From assembly GCA_964017045.1 (NCBI GenBank), contig OZ024797.1, positions 13,423,062-13,487,061 of the forward strand: a stretch of DNA of 64,000 nt. The letters are read 5' to 3'. The first letter of the stretch is position 1. The number at the start of each line of letters is the position of its first letter. Of the stretch, positions 9,686 to 20,870 are shown piece by piece. This stretch comes from Omphiscola glabra (lineage: Eukaryota > Mollusca > Gastropoda > Lymnaeidae). A program made the position numbers and the translations under genes. The notes beneath the pieces are model-generated. The model had not been told where the DNA came from, made no database searches, and worked only from the letters and a program-made list of their open reading frames with translations.

Positions 9686-11619
9686 ATTGTTCCCTTTCAT
9701 CAGTTAGAACCCGCCAAAAACCAAAAAATCTGCCTCAACCAATGGTATCACGAGTTTGGAAAAAAAAAAGTTGGAACTAGCAACTATTTTCGATAAAAAT
9801 TAAAAATAGTAACACTCGAATTCTTTATTTTAAAAGTTAAAATAAGAGAGTTTTTTTTATACCTTTTTTTTAAAAAATGTAATCAAGAAAAGCAAGGGTC
9901 AAAATTTAAATATATTTTTAAAAAATTTAAACTAGACCGAAACTCTTCCCATTGGATAATTTATAGCTGTTTACTCTTATTGGAAAACAGATGCTGACAG
10001 TATACAAGATGTCACAAAGAAAAATTGAATAAACATTGTATATAGTTTTTATACAACATTTTTTCATCGAAACTACAATACTAAACGGTTTTTTAAATAT
10101 ATTTTTCCTCAGCAAAATCTCATGAGTTTTCGTCACGTCGGATTTAATCGTCCAACACAGACGGCGTTGGCCATTGGGTCAAGGATACTGGCTAGTGAAT
10201 CTAGGATACTGGCTAGTGGGTCTAGGATAATGGCTAGTTGGGTCTAGTTCCAAGTTACAGACCTGTGGTGCAGTGTTTTCTTTCAAAGGATATTTACAAA
10301 TGGAGCTCTCTACTAATATTGCATGATTGTGCAAAAACCAAGAATACCAAAGTCATAACGTGTTTATCGATTGAAACTATTCAAACCATGTGACTGGCCT
10401 CCGTGGATCAGAAGTAGGCCCGCTACGTTTTTACTCTATAATAACATCACGTGACAGAAATATCTGTTAGTCTGATCAAATTATCGCCTATCAATTCAGT
10501 TTCGTTGGATTAAAAGTTAATTTGATTTGGCAAGGGAGATCTGATTGGTTGCAGATTGCACATTCGTATTAATGACGTCAAGAATTGTCGCCGCCGATCA
10601 GGACATGGCATACACCTACAACAAAATACACAGCTTGCCGTCGCCATGACAATCTCCAACACGTCAATGTATTCAACAAATACAGAGGAGAATGAGAGTA
10701 AATTGTATATTTTATTTCGATGTCATTTAGTTATTTTTGTAGTTTTTTTTCCATGAACATAATTTCAACTTCAAAAATCAATTAAAATTGATCCCCGGCC
10801 ATCAGATTATGGTCATAATCTACAACGTGTGGAATGTTCTGAAGTGTTGAACAATTATCACGCAAAAGTTTAGGTCTCATCAGTGAGTAGCAAGTGTGGA
10901 CAAGCGCATATGAAGAAACTCGTTTGTTTGCCGCTCACCTGTGTGGACACACTATGCCTGTGTGTCTCCTAAAGCCCCAGTGTTCTTCAGATACTAAAGT
11001 TAAAGCTTGTATTTACGTATGTGTCCGACGCGACGCTCTTTTTCAAGATTCGTGAAATTATTTATATTTGTATTAATGGGAATTGGATCTATGTGTAATC
11101 GATTACCTGCATTATCTACTTATTCAGTGTGCTGCTATGTTTATTCTGTTAAAGATTTTTTTTATAACGAACTGACAATAGTTGAGTGTTTTTTTTTCCT
11201 CCATTATTTCTATCTCAGTGTCGATAACAAGATTACCGTCATTATGAATCTAGATGTCTCCAGATGTTATGAGAGTTGGAATTAGTGACGTGTGCAATCT
11301 CTTAGTTGGCACTTTTCGTAAATAGATTTATTGTTGTATATTAGCTCAATTTTTAGTGTTCTAGTTTTAAATAGTTGTTTACATAATAAGCCTTTGTAAA
11401 ACTTAATTTGAAAGATGTTTGTTTCATGTGGAGCGAGACAATGATGAGGACAGGACTGGAGGGCTGAACTAAATGTACACCCTTTGACGTTTGAGAACAT
11501 CTAGACCTGAGCATTTTGGTAACGTTCAAATTAGTATGAAATACCCTTACGAAAATCCTTAAAGTCTATTTCAAATAGTGTTCGAATTGTGTTTAAATAA
11601 TGTTCAAATATTGTGTCTA
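9686..11619. other. non-coding 3' flank, nothing gene-like
   Basis: AT-rich. An AATAAA at 10028-10033 could serve as a calpain polyadenylation signal. A short triple repeat of a GGATACTGGCTAGTG motif lies at about 10180-10245. No exon or transposon termini are supported. Confidence 0.4.
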
Positions 11620-11960
11620 TGTGTCTATCAGGCATGCGTGCTTAGTACGCTCCTATATGGCAGTGAAGTGTGGACAAATATACCAGTCACGAGCGTAAAC
11701 TCAACAGCTTCCATCAAAGATGTCTGCGTCATATTTTACGCATCCGATGGCAGGACAAGGTGCCAAACACAGAGGTCTTGGCACGTGCAAAAATGTTTAG
11801 CCTATTCTCCGCTCGTAGCAAGAGGCGCCTTGGCTGGTCAAGACATGTAAGGAGAATGGAGGAATACCGCATCCCAAAGATCCTGCTGTATGGAGAGTTG
11901 GCAGAGGGACAAACGGGAGACCATTGCCGAACAACTTTCCAGTTGGTGAACAGCAGTTTA
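11620..11960 (+). pseudogene. LINE fragment, frameshifted
   Basis: STLLYGSEVWTN in one frame is followed in another by HERKLNSFHQRCLRHILRIR, then RRLGWSRHVRRMEEYRIPK and LLYGELAEG. This is the common post-reverse-transcriptase region of a metazoan LINE. The frame change and early breakdown mark a dead copy. Confidence 0.85.
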
Positions 11961-12086
11961 ACTGGCTTTGAGTGTCAACACAGTTTTCCCAGCTAACCTT
12001 ACCAACAGTGATTTCCTAGCCAAACTTATCAACAGAGATTTCCTAGCTAAACGTAACAACACAGTTTTCTTAGCCGAGCGCACCGA

Positions 12087-12243
12087 CAGTGGCGTAGTGA
12101 GGGGGGTGCAAGGGGGGGCATCATGCCCCGGGCGCTACTCACAAAGGGGCGCCAAATGGTATATTTTACATATAATATTGTATGGTTTTCGAATAGGGGG
12201 AGGTATTGTGTCCCGGGCGCGAGTTAAGCTCGCTACGCCACTG
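12087..12243. mobile_element. hAT MITE, 157 bp, near-perfect TSD
   Basis: Ends CAGTGGCGTAG and CTACGCCACTG are perfect inverses. The flanking octamers CGCACCGA (12079-12086) and CGCACCGC (12244-12251) match at 7 of 8 positions. The interior is GC-rich with CCCGGGCGC motifs and no coding potential. It is related by its ends to the 69-bp element at 38102. Confidence 0.85.
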
Positions 12244-12251
12244 CGCACCGC

Positions 12252-12936
12252 GCCCACTTACACGTCTTAGCGTATCAACACAGTTTGCTTTTAAAAGCAC
12301 ACATTTCATTTACATAGTTGAAGAGCAGATTTCAATATTAATTCCAATATAAAAGATTTGCCCCAACTATATCCGTAGTTGTTGCTATTTGATTGTTTTA
12401 AGAAGATTTAATCATAAAAATATAATTAGGCCATCGTAAAGAAAACTTTAACTTATCTCTAACAGAAATAGCAGAACGAGGCATGCGGAAGCTTAAATCG
12501 AAAGACAAGGAAATGAGATAAGAACGTTTCGGTCAAGAGGCTTCCTCGACGGACTAGACAAATGAAAAATACGACAAGAAATAATAGAAACTAGTTTCAA
12601 AACTTAAGTGATGGCCAGGGTTATTGCCGCAAGGTGGAATTTCCAAAACCAAGATTGTCCCGTGTTTCGATTCAATCTTCCACATAACTAAGTGTCTGCT
12701 ATTTCCTGCACACAGCTTGAACACAGTCCTTCATTTATTTACCTTTATTTCTAAAACTAGTTTATCTTTACAGTAATCCAAACCTGCTTCAGTTGTAGAT
12801 CAGAGTATCGTATGTCTGCTTTACACCCACTTTCCCTATGAAATGTTAGTATCATATCACTTATCTCATAGAAACTGCCTTGACAATTATCTCGGATCTC
12901 GCGTCATACGTATATCTCAGACCCTACCTCACCATG
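12252..12936. other. non-coding, nothing recognised
   Basis: No exon or repeat structure could be supported. Confidence 0.35.
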
Positions 12937-12944
12937 CCTTATGC

Positions 12945-14575
12945 CAGCGGTCGGCGAACTGGTGCAAATGACCCCAAATACAGTTTTTAAAAAAAATGGA
13001 AATCTCAGGGGGTTATGATTTAAAATATATTTTCAATGCCCTTAAAGGCATATATTTATTGTCTGGCAAAATGACATCTGGCCATTTTAATTTAGACACG
13101 CATCCAACATGTTGTAGTTATGCGTTTACAAGTGGCTCGGCAGCTAGCATGGGTTCAGCTCTAGCGTTCCATGCGTCATTTGGCCTGGTCACCTATTTTA
13201 TCATATGCTCAGGGGCCTCACTGAAGACAGTGTCACCGGTGCCATCCCCATGCAGGCTTCGCCATGGGCCTCCTCCGAGACGACCTTGCTCACCCGGCTC
13301 TTAATGTAACCTGCTCTTGTGGTATCCTACCCTGGTGACGGATGGCGACCCGCCCTTTTAAGTTGTGTTATGAAACCTACTGGACCGAGCGCTGTCAAAT
13401 TTAGCCTATTTTGCATCCTCCCCCTGTGATGATGTCATCCCCCCCAGTGACAGTGTCATTCCTCTGTGAGGGAGTCATTCCCCAGTGAAAGTGTTATCCC
13501 TCTGTGAGGGTGTCATCCCCCAGTGACAGTGTCATCCCACTGTGAGGGTGTCATCGCCCAGGGGACAATGTCTTCCTTCTGTGCGAGTGCCCCGGGTGCG
13601 GTCCGCAACCACAACCCCTAATGGCGCTACTGCTCATTCTCAAATCGCCAGGAGATTTAGATGATTTCACTATTGCTGGGGTTGGGAGCAATCAAAAAGT
13701 GTCTGCCTTATTCCTTTGCTAACAGGTATTAAACAAATTAAAAAATATTCAACTCAAATCTCAAGGCACTTCTGTATGGCTGTGAAACTTGGAGAACAAC
13801 AAAAACAAACATTAAAAACTGCAATGTGTTTGCGAAGGTTCCTAAAAATTTGATGGTTTGACAAAATTTGTAACACTGTCCTTTGGGAGAGAACATCAAG
13901 TGTTCCGGTGGAGACGGAGATAAAAATGTGAAAATGGAGATGGATAGGGCACACATTAAGGAAACCAAACACTAACATCACAAGACAGGCCCTGAACTGG
14001 AATCCTCCAGGTACCAGGAAAAGAGGAAGACCAAGAGCCACATGAAAGAGAGGAGTGGAGACAGAGGTGAAGAGAATGAAGAAAAGCTGGGCTGAACTAG
14101 CAAAAGATAGCCCAGGACAGGGACAGATGCAAAAGTATTGTGGATGGCCTATAGTCCATTGGGGGCGAGAACGGCTAAGAAGAAGAAGAAGAACAGGTAT
14201 TAGTAACTCTAATGAACATAGAAACAAAGCTTAGTAATCAGTTACTTAACCCCAAAGACGCTAGCCGATGTCACTGGATTAAAAAGGCCCCCGTTGTGAT
14301 GTCGTTGTATAATAATTCAGCATTGTTTTAACAAATTCGAAAGTCGACATTTTTTCACAGAAATCCATTTGTTCCACGGTGAGGATTTTTATTAATTTAT
14401 TTTATCGAATTTATATCGCATTTCATTTATTTAGAATTGCATTCTCCCTATAAATAGATTCGATAAACCATTCTGAATTTTAAAAAGTATATGATTTATT
14501 TCCTTACAAAGGGGGTTACGGTCGACGAAAACAAATATACATTGGGGTTAAGGGTCAAAAGTTCGCCGACCTCTG
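12945..14575. mobile_element. hAT element, 1.63 kb, with nested LINE
   Basis: The left end CAGCGGTCGGCGAACT and right end AGTTCGCCGACCTCTG are inverted repeats with one mismatch in 16. Flanking octamers CCTTATGC (12937-12944) and CCTTATTC (14576-14583) match at 7 of 8. Together these define a hAT insertion. The interior shows no recognisable transposase. It includes a degenerate GTGACAGTGTCAT-type repeat at about 13420-13570 and a nested LINE at 13732-14191. Without the LINE it would be about 1.16 kb, so it is non-autonomous or decayed. Confidence 0.8.
13732..14191 (+). mobile_element. 5'-truncated LINE 3' end nested in the hAT element
   Basis: In frames that shift, the plus strand encodes [22 protein letters not shown] and [19 protein letters not shown]. 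It ends in a (GAA)n tail. The 11-mer AACAGGTATTA flanks both sides (13721-13731 and 14192-14202), a target-site duplication from target-primed reverse transcription. The same protein family is at 3640-4050. It inserted after the hAT element had landed. Confidence 0.85.
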
Positions 14576-14635
14576 CCTTATTCGTACTTATCTAAATTCC
14601 AAATATATTACTTCTGAAAATATCGACATTTATCT

Positions 14636-15040
14636 GATACAGTAGTGTCACGTATTTCTGATACTATCATGTTACTTATCTCTGACACTGTCATGTCACT
14701 TATCTCTGATACCATCATGTCACTTATCTCTGACACCGTCATGTCACTTATCTCTGATACCATCATTTCACTTATCTCTGACACTGTCATGTCACTTATC
14801 TCTGATACCATCATGTCACTTATCTCTGACACCGTCATGTCACTTATCTCTGATACCATCATGTCACTTATCTCTGACACTGTCATGTCACTTATCTCTG
14901 ATACCATCATGTCACTTATCTCTGATACCATCATGTCACTTATCTCTGATACCATCATGTCACTTATCTCTGACACTGTCATGTCACTTATCTCTGATAC
15001 CATCATGTCACTTATCTCTGATACCATCATGTCACTTAAA
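14636..15040. repeat. 24-bp minisatellite
   Basis: About sixteen copies of GATACCATCATGTCACTTAT plus CTCT, alternating with GACACTGTC variants. The 24-bp period is in frame, so octapeptide ORFs run on both strands. I do not treat them as genes. Confidence 0.95.
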
Positions 15041-15124
15041 TTAGAAACCCTATCGTCGTACAGTTTATTCCTTGAGACGCGTAATTTACGAAGTTTTTAA
15101 AGACTGAGACTTTGCATATCGAAC

Positions 15125-16845
15125 ATACATCGATGTTCCAAAGACATATAACGAAGTTCCAAAGACATATAACGAAGTTCCAAAGACATATAACGAAGTT
15201 CCAAAGACTTATAGCGAAGTTCCAAAGACATATAACGAAGTTTCAAAGACATATAACGAAGTTCCAAAGATATATAACGAAGTTCCAAAGACATATAGCG
15301 AGGTTCCAAAGACATATAACGAAGTTCCAAAGACATATAGCGAGGTTCCAAAGACATACATCGAAGTTCCAAAGACATATAACGAAGTTCCAAAGACATA
15401 TAACGAAGTTCCAAAGACATATAACGAAGTTCCAAAGACATATAACGAAGTTTCAAAGACATATAACGAAGTTCCAAAGACTTATAACGAAGTTACAAAG
15501 ACATATAACGAAGTTCCAAAGACATATAACGAAGTTCCAAAGACTTATAACGAAGTTCCAAAGACATATAACGAAGTTCCAAAGACATATAACGAAGTTT
15601 CAAAGATATATAACGAAGTTCTAAAGACATATAGCGAGGTTCCAAAGACATATAACGAAGTTCCAAAGACATATAACGATGTTCCAAAGACATACATCGA
15701 AGTTCCAAAGACTTATAAAGATGTTCCAAAGACATATAACGAAGTTCCAAAGACATATAACGAAGTTCCAAAGACATATAACGAAGTTCCATAGACACAT
15801 AACGAAGTTCCAAAGACTTATAACGAAGTTCCAAAGACATATAACGATGTTCCAAAGACATACATCGAAGTTCCAAAGTCTTATAACGATGTTCCAAAGA
15901 CATATAACGAAGTTCCAAAGACATATAACGAAGTTCCAAAGACATATAACGAAGTTCCAAAGACACATAACGAGGTTCCAAAGACATATAACGAAGTTCC
16001 AAAGACATATAACAATGTTCCAAAGACATACATCGAAGTTCCAAAGACTTATAACGATGTTCCAAAGACATATAACGAAGTTCCAAAGACATATAACGAA
16101 GTTCCAAAGACATATAACGAAGTTCAAAGACATACAACGAAGTTCCAAAAACGTATAACGAAGTTCCAAAGACATATAACGAAGTTCCAAAGACATATAA
16201 CGAAGTTCTAAAGACATATAACGAAGTTACAAAGACATATAACGAAGTTACAAAGACATATAACGAAGTTCCAAAGACTTATAACGAAGTTACAAAGACA
16301 TATAACGAAGTTCTAAAGACATATAGCGAGGTTTCAAAGACATATAACGAAGTTCCAAAGACATATAGCGAGGTTCCAAAGACATACATCGAAGTTCCAA
16401 AGACATATAACGAAGTTCCAAAGACATATAACGAAGTTCCAAAGACATATAACGAAGTTCCAAAGACATATAACGAAGTTCCAAAGACATATAACAAAGT
16501 TCCAAAGACATATAGCGAGGTTCCAAAGACATATAACGAAGTTTCAAAGACATATAACGAAGTTCCAAAGACATATAACGAAGTTCCAAAGACATATAAC
16601 GAAGTTCCAAAGAGATATAACGAAGTTCCAAAGACATATAATGAAGTTTCAAAGACATATAACGAAGTTCCAAAGACATATAGCGAAGTTCCAAAGACAT
16701 ATAACGAAGTTCCAAAGACATATAACGAAGTTCCAAAGACATATAACTAATTTTCAAAGACATATAACGAAGTTCCAAAGACATATAGCGAAGTTCCAAA
16801 GACATATAACGAAGTTCCAAAGACATATAACGATGATCCAAAGTA
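15125..16845. repeat. 21-bp minisatellite, about 80 copies, 1.7 kb
   Basis: The unit GTTCCAAAGACATATAACGA plus A repeats with point variants (CATACATCG, CTTATAACG, TATAGCGAG). A few one-base deletions (near 16127) shift frame. A 21-bp period gives heptapeptide frames on both strands. No splice context, start region or non-repeat protein sequence is attached, so it is non-coding satellite. Confidence 0.95.
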
Positions 16846-17170
16846 TGTCTCACTCAGCGTCAGATCCAGACAGACATACGACAGGAAATAAAGATATTTG
16901 AATTTATCTCACCATTATGTGTGTCCAGTAATGCCTTACCTTAACCTGTGTCTGATAATGTCATAGATGTCTAAAACGATTTAACTTTACCTGATGACAT
17001 GTAGCCTCATTGACCTTACCACAACCTCCCCCCCCCCCCCTTACCCCAAGTTAAGTTACTGGAGATTATTAAGTTGCTTTTTTTTTAACATAATCAAAAC
17101 TTTTTAAAAATCAGCAGACGACTTTAGATGTGTGCTGGTGCCGACAGGGCGGACATATTTCTATCTAGAT

Positions 17171-17361
17171 CAGCGGTTCTCAACCAGTGGGTTGTGACCA
17201 CTTTGGGGGGTCGAACGACCATTACAAAGGGGTCGCCTAAGACCATTGTGAAACACATATCTATGAAGTAGCAACGAAAATATTTTTATGCCTGGGGGGT
17301 CACCACAACATGAAGAACTGTATTAAATGGTCGCAACATTGGGAAGGTTGATGAACAATAA
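17171..17361. mobile_element. SPIN-like hAT MITE, ~190 bp
   Basis: Starts CAGCGGTTCTCAACC and contains GGGGTCGAACGACCATTACA, AGGGGTCGCCTAAGACCATT, ATGAAGTAGCAACGAAAATA and GGGGGTCACCACAACATGAA. In content and order these agree with the short non-autonomous SPIN hAT elements as I remember them. The 3' terminus should be GGTTGAGAACC-like but is altered (GGTTGATGAAC), and I find no clear TSD. Family naming is from memory. The hAT MITE class is safer than the exact name. Confidence 0.75.
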
Positions 17362-19305
17362 TTTCTTATTCATATATCATTTGGATTCATTTATTTACGC
17401 TTCTATTCGTCTGTAATTGTTGACGTCTTGTACAGATAACAAGTGTACAAAATAAAATGAATGTTCACCGTTCACTTGTAACATTCACAATGTCTATGCT
17501 TAATTTTTTTTAAAATAAACTCTACTTGATTATTTTTTGTATCTTGTCAAGCATGAAACATTGACTTCCCCACATCAAGTGTTATATTGAATTATTCCAC
17601 GGTCGTAAATTGGTCTTTTTTGTAGTGACGATATTTGGTAAATATCTGTTTGTAAACTTAAATATCTGTATGTAAAGTGTTTCCTTCTGCAACGTGTTCT
17701 CTCTGTATTTAAGCTTGTAAATTTGGTAAAACTTTCATTTACCACTTTTATTGCCAGAAAATTTGCGCCACAAAACAGATGCCGTATAACAAAAAAGTTT
17801 GAGACGAATTTTGTGTTTTTGTAAGTACGAAAAAACAAGTTTCTTGATTCGTTTACGTGACATCCGAGAAACTTGGGAGATTTATGTACTATAAATAAAT
17901 CCGTTGAAAATAATTAAGTGGTGAATTATATTACTCTTTTCTTATGAGGAAAGCGAAAAAGATCAAGTTACAGGTAGGACCCAAAGACTCAGATCCATTC
18001 AAAGCTGACACGAAATGGTTCTTGTGCAGTGGATGCAAGGGATTGATGGAACATCTCCAGATATATATAGTTAACCAGTTCTTTTCTGTCGTGTCTTTTG
18101 TGCTATGCAGAAAATGTTCTGTTGGCTCCACGTTGTATGGAGCCTTGTGAGCTCGAGCCTTTACCGATTCTTCCCATGTATGCTGAGTTTCTATCGAATG
18201 CTTTCATTAGCCCATCAGCAAAGCGCCTGCCATGCTCGAGCTCGCCAAAAACAAATTTTTTTGGGCAAGCGGCCGTCTGACATTCTCATATTATCACCCA
18301 GGGAAGCTAACACCCTATGAAAAAGGGTGAAGACTTTGTGGTGACCTGTTGTTGGGGACTTTTGTCCTGCCCTTTGATGTTTAGAATATTTCCGAGGCGT
18401 GTGGTATGAAAGTGGTTAACCTGTTGCGCATGACGTTGGCAGACCGTCCACGCTTCTTAAATATAAACAATAAATTAATGATAAAATGATAATATTTGAT
18501 TGGTGACGGGGGAAAAGGTGGTCATAAGCTTGAAAATTGCATAAGTTATCAAAATATTGTTCATTGAACGTGGGTAACACTTAAACACTGATTCTATTTA
18601 GCGCATGGCATGCGTTGCTCATGGGTTACATAGTCCATGAACTGTTCATGAGTTACATAGCATGCAATGTCCATGAGTTATATTTTTTTTAATGAAAAAC
18701 ATAAATACAAAATATAGTATTTTACTTTTCAACATATCGTAGCGTGTTCACTTTCTCATGTAATTATGATACAAATGCACCACGCACAAAAAACTGTTTT
18801 TTATAATTCAAAACAAATTTTTTTTACATTAATTGTTACTAAAATGTAGCACATGTATGCGTGACACACAACTAGTTATATAACATTGACATTTCATTTA
18901 CTGGTAATTAATGTTTAAAATTTAAAAGAATTAAACCATATCTTTTCTAATATTTGAGTTAAGAAGTTTGGATCACTTTCCAATCTTTATCCTTTCCATT
19001 GCAACTCCTATTCTTTTGTAAATCAGTTTTTACTGTGCTAGAACATTTTAGAGTACGTCATAGACGTAATTATTTCCTTCCTACTAAAACTTTACGGGGG
19101 AAAACTGCAATACATACTTGAAAATATTGCCAGGAAGGGGGGAGGGCGGTTAAATATTCAGCACCTGTAGAATCTATAGGAATTGTGATCCAAAAGAAAA
19201 GCAAATGTATCAAAACTATGCAGTTAGATTTTTAACATTCCTAATGAGTACGATGAAGACAAGCTACTCTGTTATGTAAACCATTCTCCCTTCCTACGGC
19301 ACAAC
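17362..19305. other. non-coding, nothing recognised
   Basis: AT-rich with no phase-consistent exon pair. The short open frame at 17944 has no recognisable family and no splice context. Confidence 0.35.
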
Positions 19306-19480
19306 ACAGTGACAAGGATCTATTGCCACACCATACTGATGGGGATCAATTGTCACATGATACTGATAAGGATCAGTTGCCACACCATACTGATAGGGAT
19401 CAATTGTCAAATGATACTGATAAGGATCAGTTGCCACATCTTACTGACAGTGATCCGTTGCCACATCATACTGACAACGT
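19306..19480. repeat. 27-bp minisatellite
   Basis: About six copies of an ATACTGATAAGGATCAGTTG-type unit with CCACACC spacer, alternating AGTTG/AATTG variants. Confidence 0.85.
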
Positions 19481-19965
19481 ACGATACGTTATCAACGTGC
19501 TGACATCTTGACATTCTCGTGTGATACGTTATCAACGTGCTGACATCTTGACATTCTCGAATGGTACGTTATCAACGTGCTGAATTCTTGACATTCTCGT
19601 GTGATACGTTATCAACGTGCTGACATCTTGACATTCTCGAATGGTACGTTATCAACGTGCTGAATTCTTGACATTCTCGTGTGATACGTTATCAACGTGC
19701 TGACATCTTGACATTCTCGTATGATACGTTATCAACGTGCTGAATTCTTGACATTCTCGTGTGATACGTTATCAACGTGCTGACATCTTGACATTCTCGT
19801 GTGATACGTTATCAACGTGTTGACATCTTGACATTCTCGTGTGATACGTTATCAACGTGCTGACATCTTGACATTCTCGTATGATACGTTATCAACGTGC
19901 TGAATTCTTGACATTCTCGTGTGATACGTTATCAACGTGCTGAAATCTTGACATTCTTGTAGGTC
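19480..19965. repeat. 40-bp minisatellite, about 12 copies
   Basis: The unit contains GATACGTTATCAACGTGCTG then ACATCTTGACATTCTCGTGT. Two subtypes (TGACATC and TGAATTC) alternate irregularly. Each unit holds the near-palindrome ACGTTATCAACGT. Confidence 0.95.
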
Positions 19966-20349
19966 CAACAGAATCCCGGAGTTTAAGTAACAGAATTCCA
20001 AATCCGGCATTTGCTCAAATTAGTTATCAGGCAACAAGAAAGTGATGCATTCAGAGAAATAGTAGGAAATAAACGTGTTTTTTTAGTTTCAAGTACAAAT
20101 AGAAATGGGTGAGCTGCACAAGTTGAATCGTTAGATTTAGTATTCTAATATAATAATAGTGTGCAAACTAAAAAAAAAATTCAGTTTCGTAGTTTATTTT
20201 TAATTTTTTTTTTGTGTGTGTGTGTATATTATTTAAAGGTGCGTTAAAATATTTTGCTTTGTTTTATGTTTAAATGAAGAAAGTAACCGCGGCTTTTTCT
20301 TATTATAAGCGTTGTACGATTCAGGGAAATGACATAGAATAATTTCTAG

Positions 20350-20870
20350 CGTTCATCATCATCATCATGTCCCTTAGTCCGTGGACCGTTGGGGCGCCAC
20401 AGTTGAAATGAAAACTATCCTTCGCCATTCCTCTCGGTCTTCGGCACTACGCATAAAATCGCCTAGTATTAATCCCGTCCACTCTTTGATGTTATCTTCC
20501 CATCTTTTTCTCTTCCTTCCTCTTCTTCTTCCTTCTCTAGATGTGCCCTGCATGATTTCTTTGGCGAGCCCTTGTTCTCTGGTAACGTGGCCATGCCACT
20601 CAAGTTTGCGCTTTCTATAGACACCAGGAGGTCATCGTACTGCCCAATTGCTTGACGAATCCTTTCTTTCACTTGTTCATTGGTGATATGGTCTCTATAG
20701 CAGATGTCAAGAATGCCTCTGAAACATCTCATCTCCATCGCCTTTATTTTCCTTTCAAGTTCTGCTGTTAATGTCCAGGACTGACTGATCAAACCTTGAA
20801 TTATATTTAAAAACAAGAAATGCTCTATACAATCTCTTTGAGCGCTGACCCCCAGAGTAATAAAAAGCAC
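20350..20870 (-). pseudogene. RTE-like LINE 3' end with (ATG)n tail
   Basis: On the minus strand the frame has SWTLTAELERKIKAMEMRCF, RGILDICYRDHITNEQVKER and IRQAIGQYDDLL, the C-terminal region of an RTE/BovB-like polyprotein. A later frame is disrupted. The element ends with ATGATGATGATGATG (plus strand 20352-20368), the simple-repeat tail typical of RTE elements. It is 5'-truncated and dead. Confidence 0.85.

Noticed and set aside
13738..14227. 157-codon hydrophobic minus-strand ORF
   Set aside because: Antisense shadow of the nested LINE tail. The plus strand carries the recognisable LINE protein blocks.
14608..15100. Octapeptide-repeat ORFs on both strands
   Set aside because: They come from a 24-bp minisatellite, with frames open simultaneously in both directions.
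15112..16901. Long repeat-protein genes on both strands (heptapeptide frames)
   Set aside because: The frames are fully explained by a 21-bp period, are open on opposite strands at once, and have no non-repeat protein sequence or splice context.
17944..18150. 68-codon ORF with two Cys (SGCKG)
   Set aside because: Isolated, no partner exon, no family resemblance.
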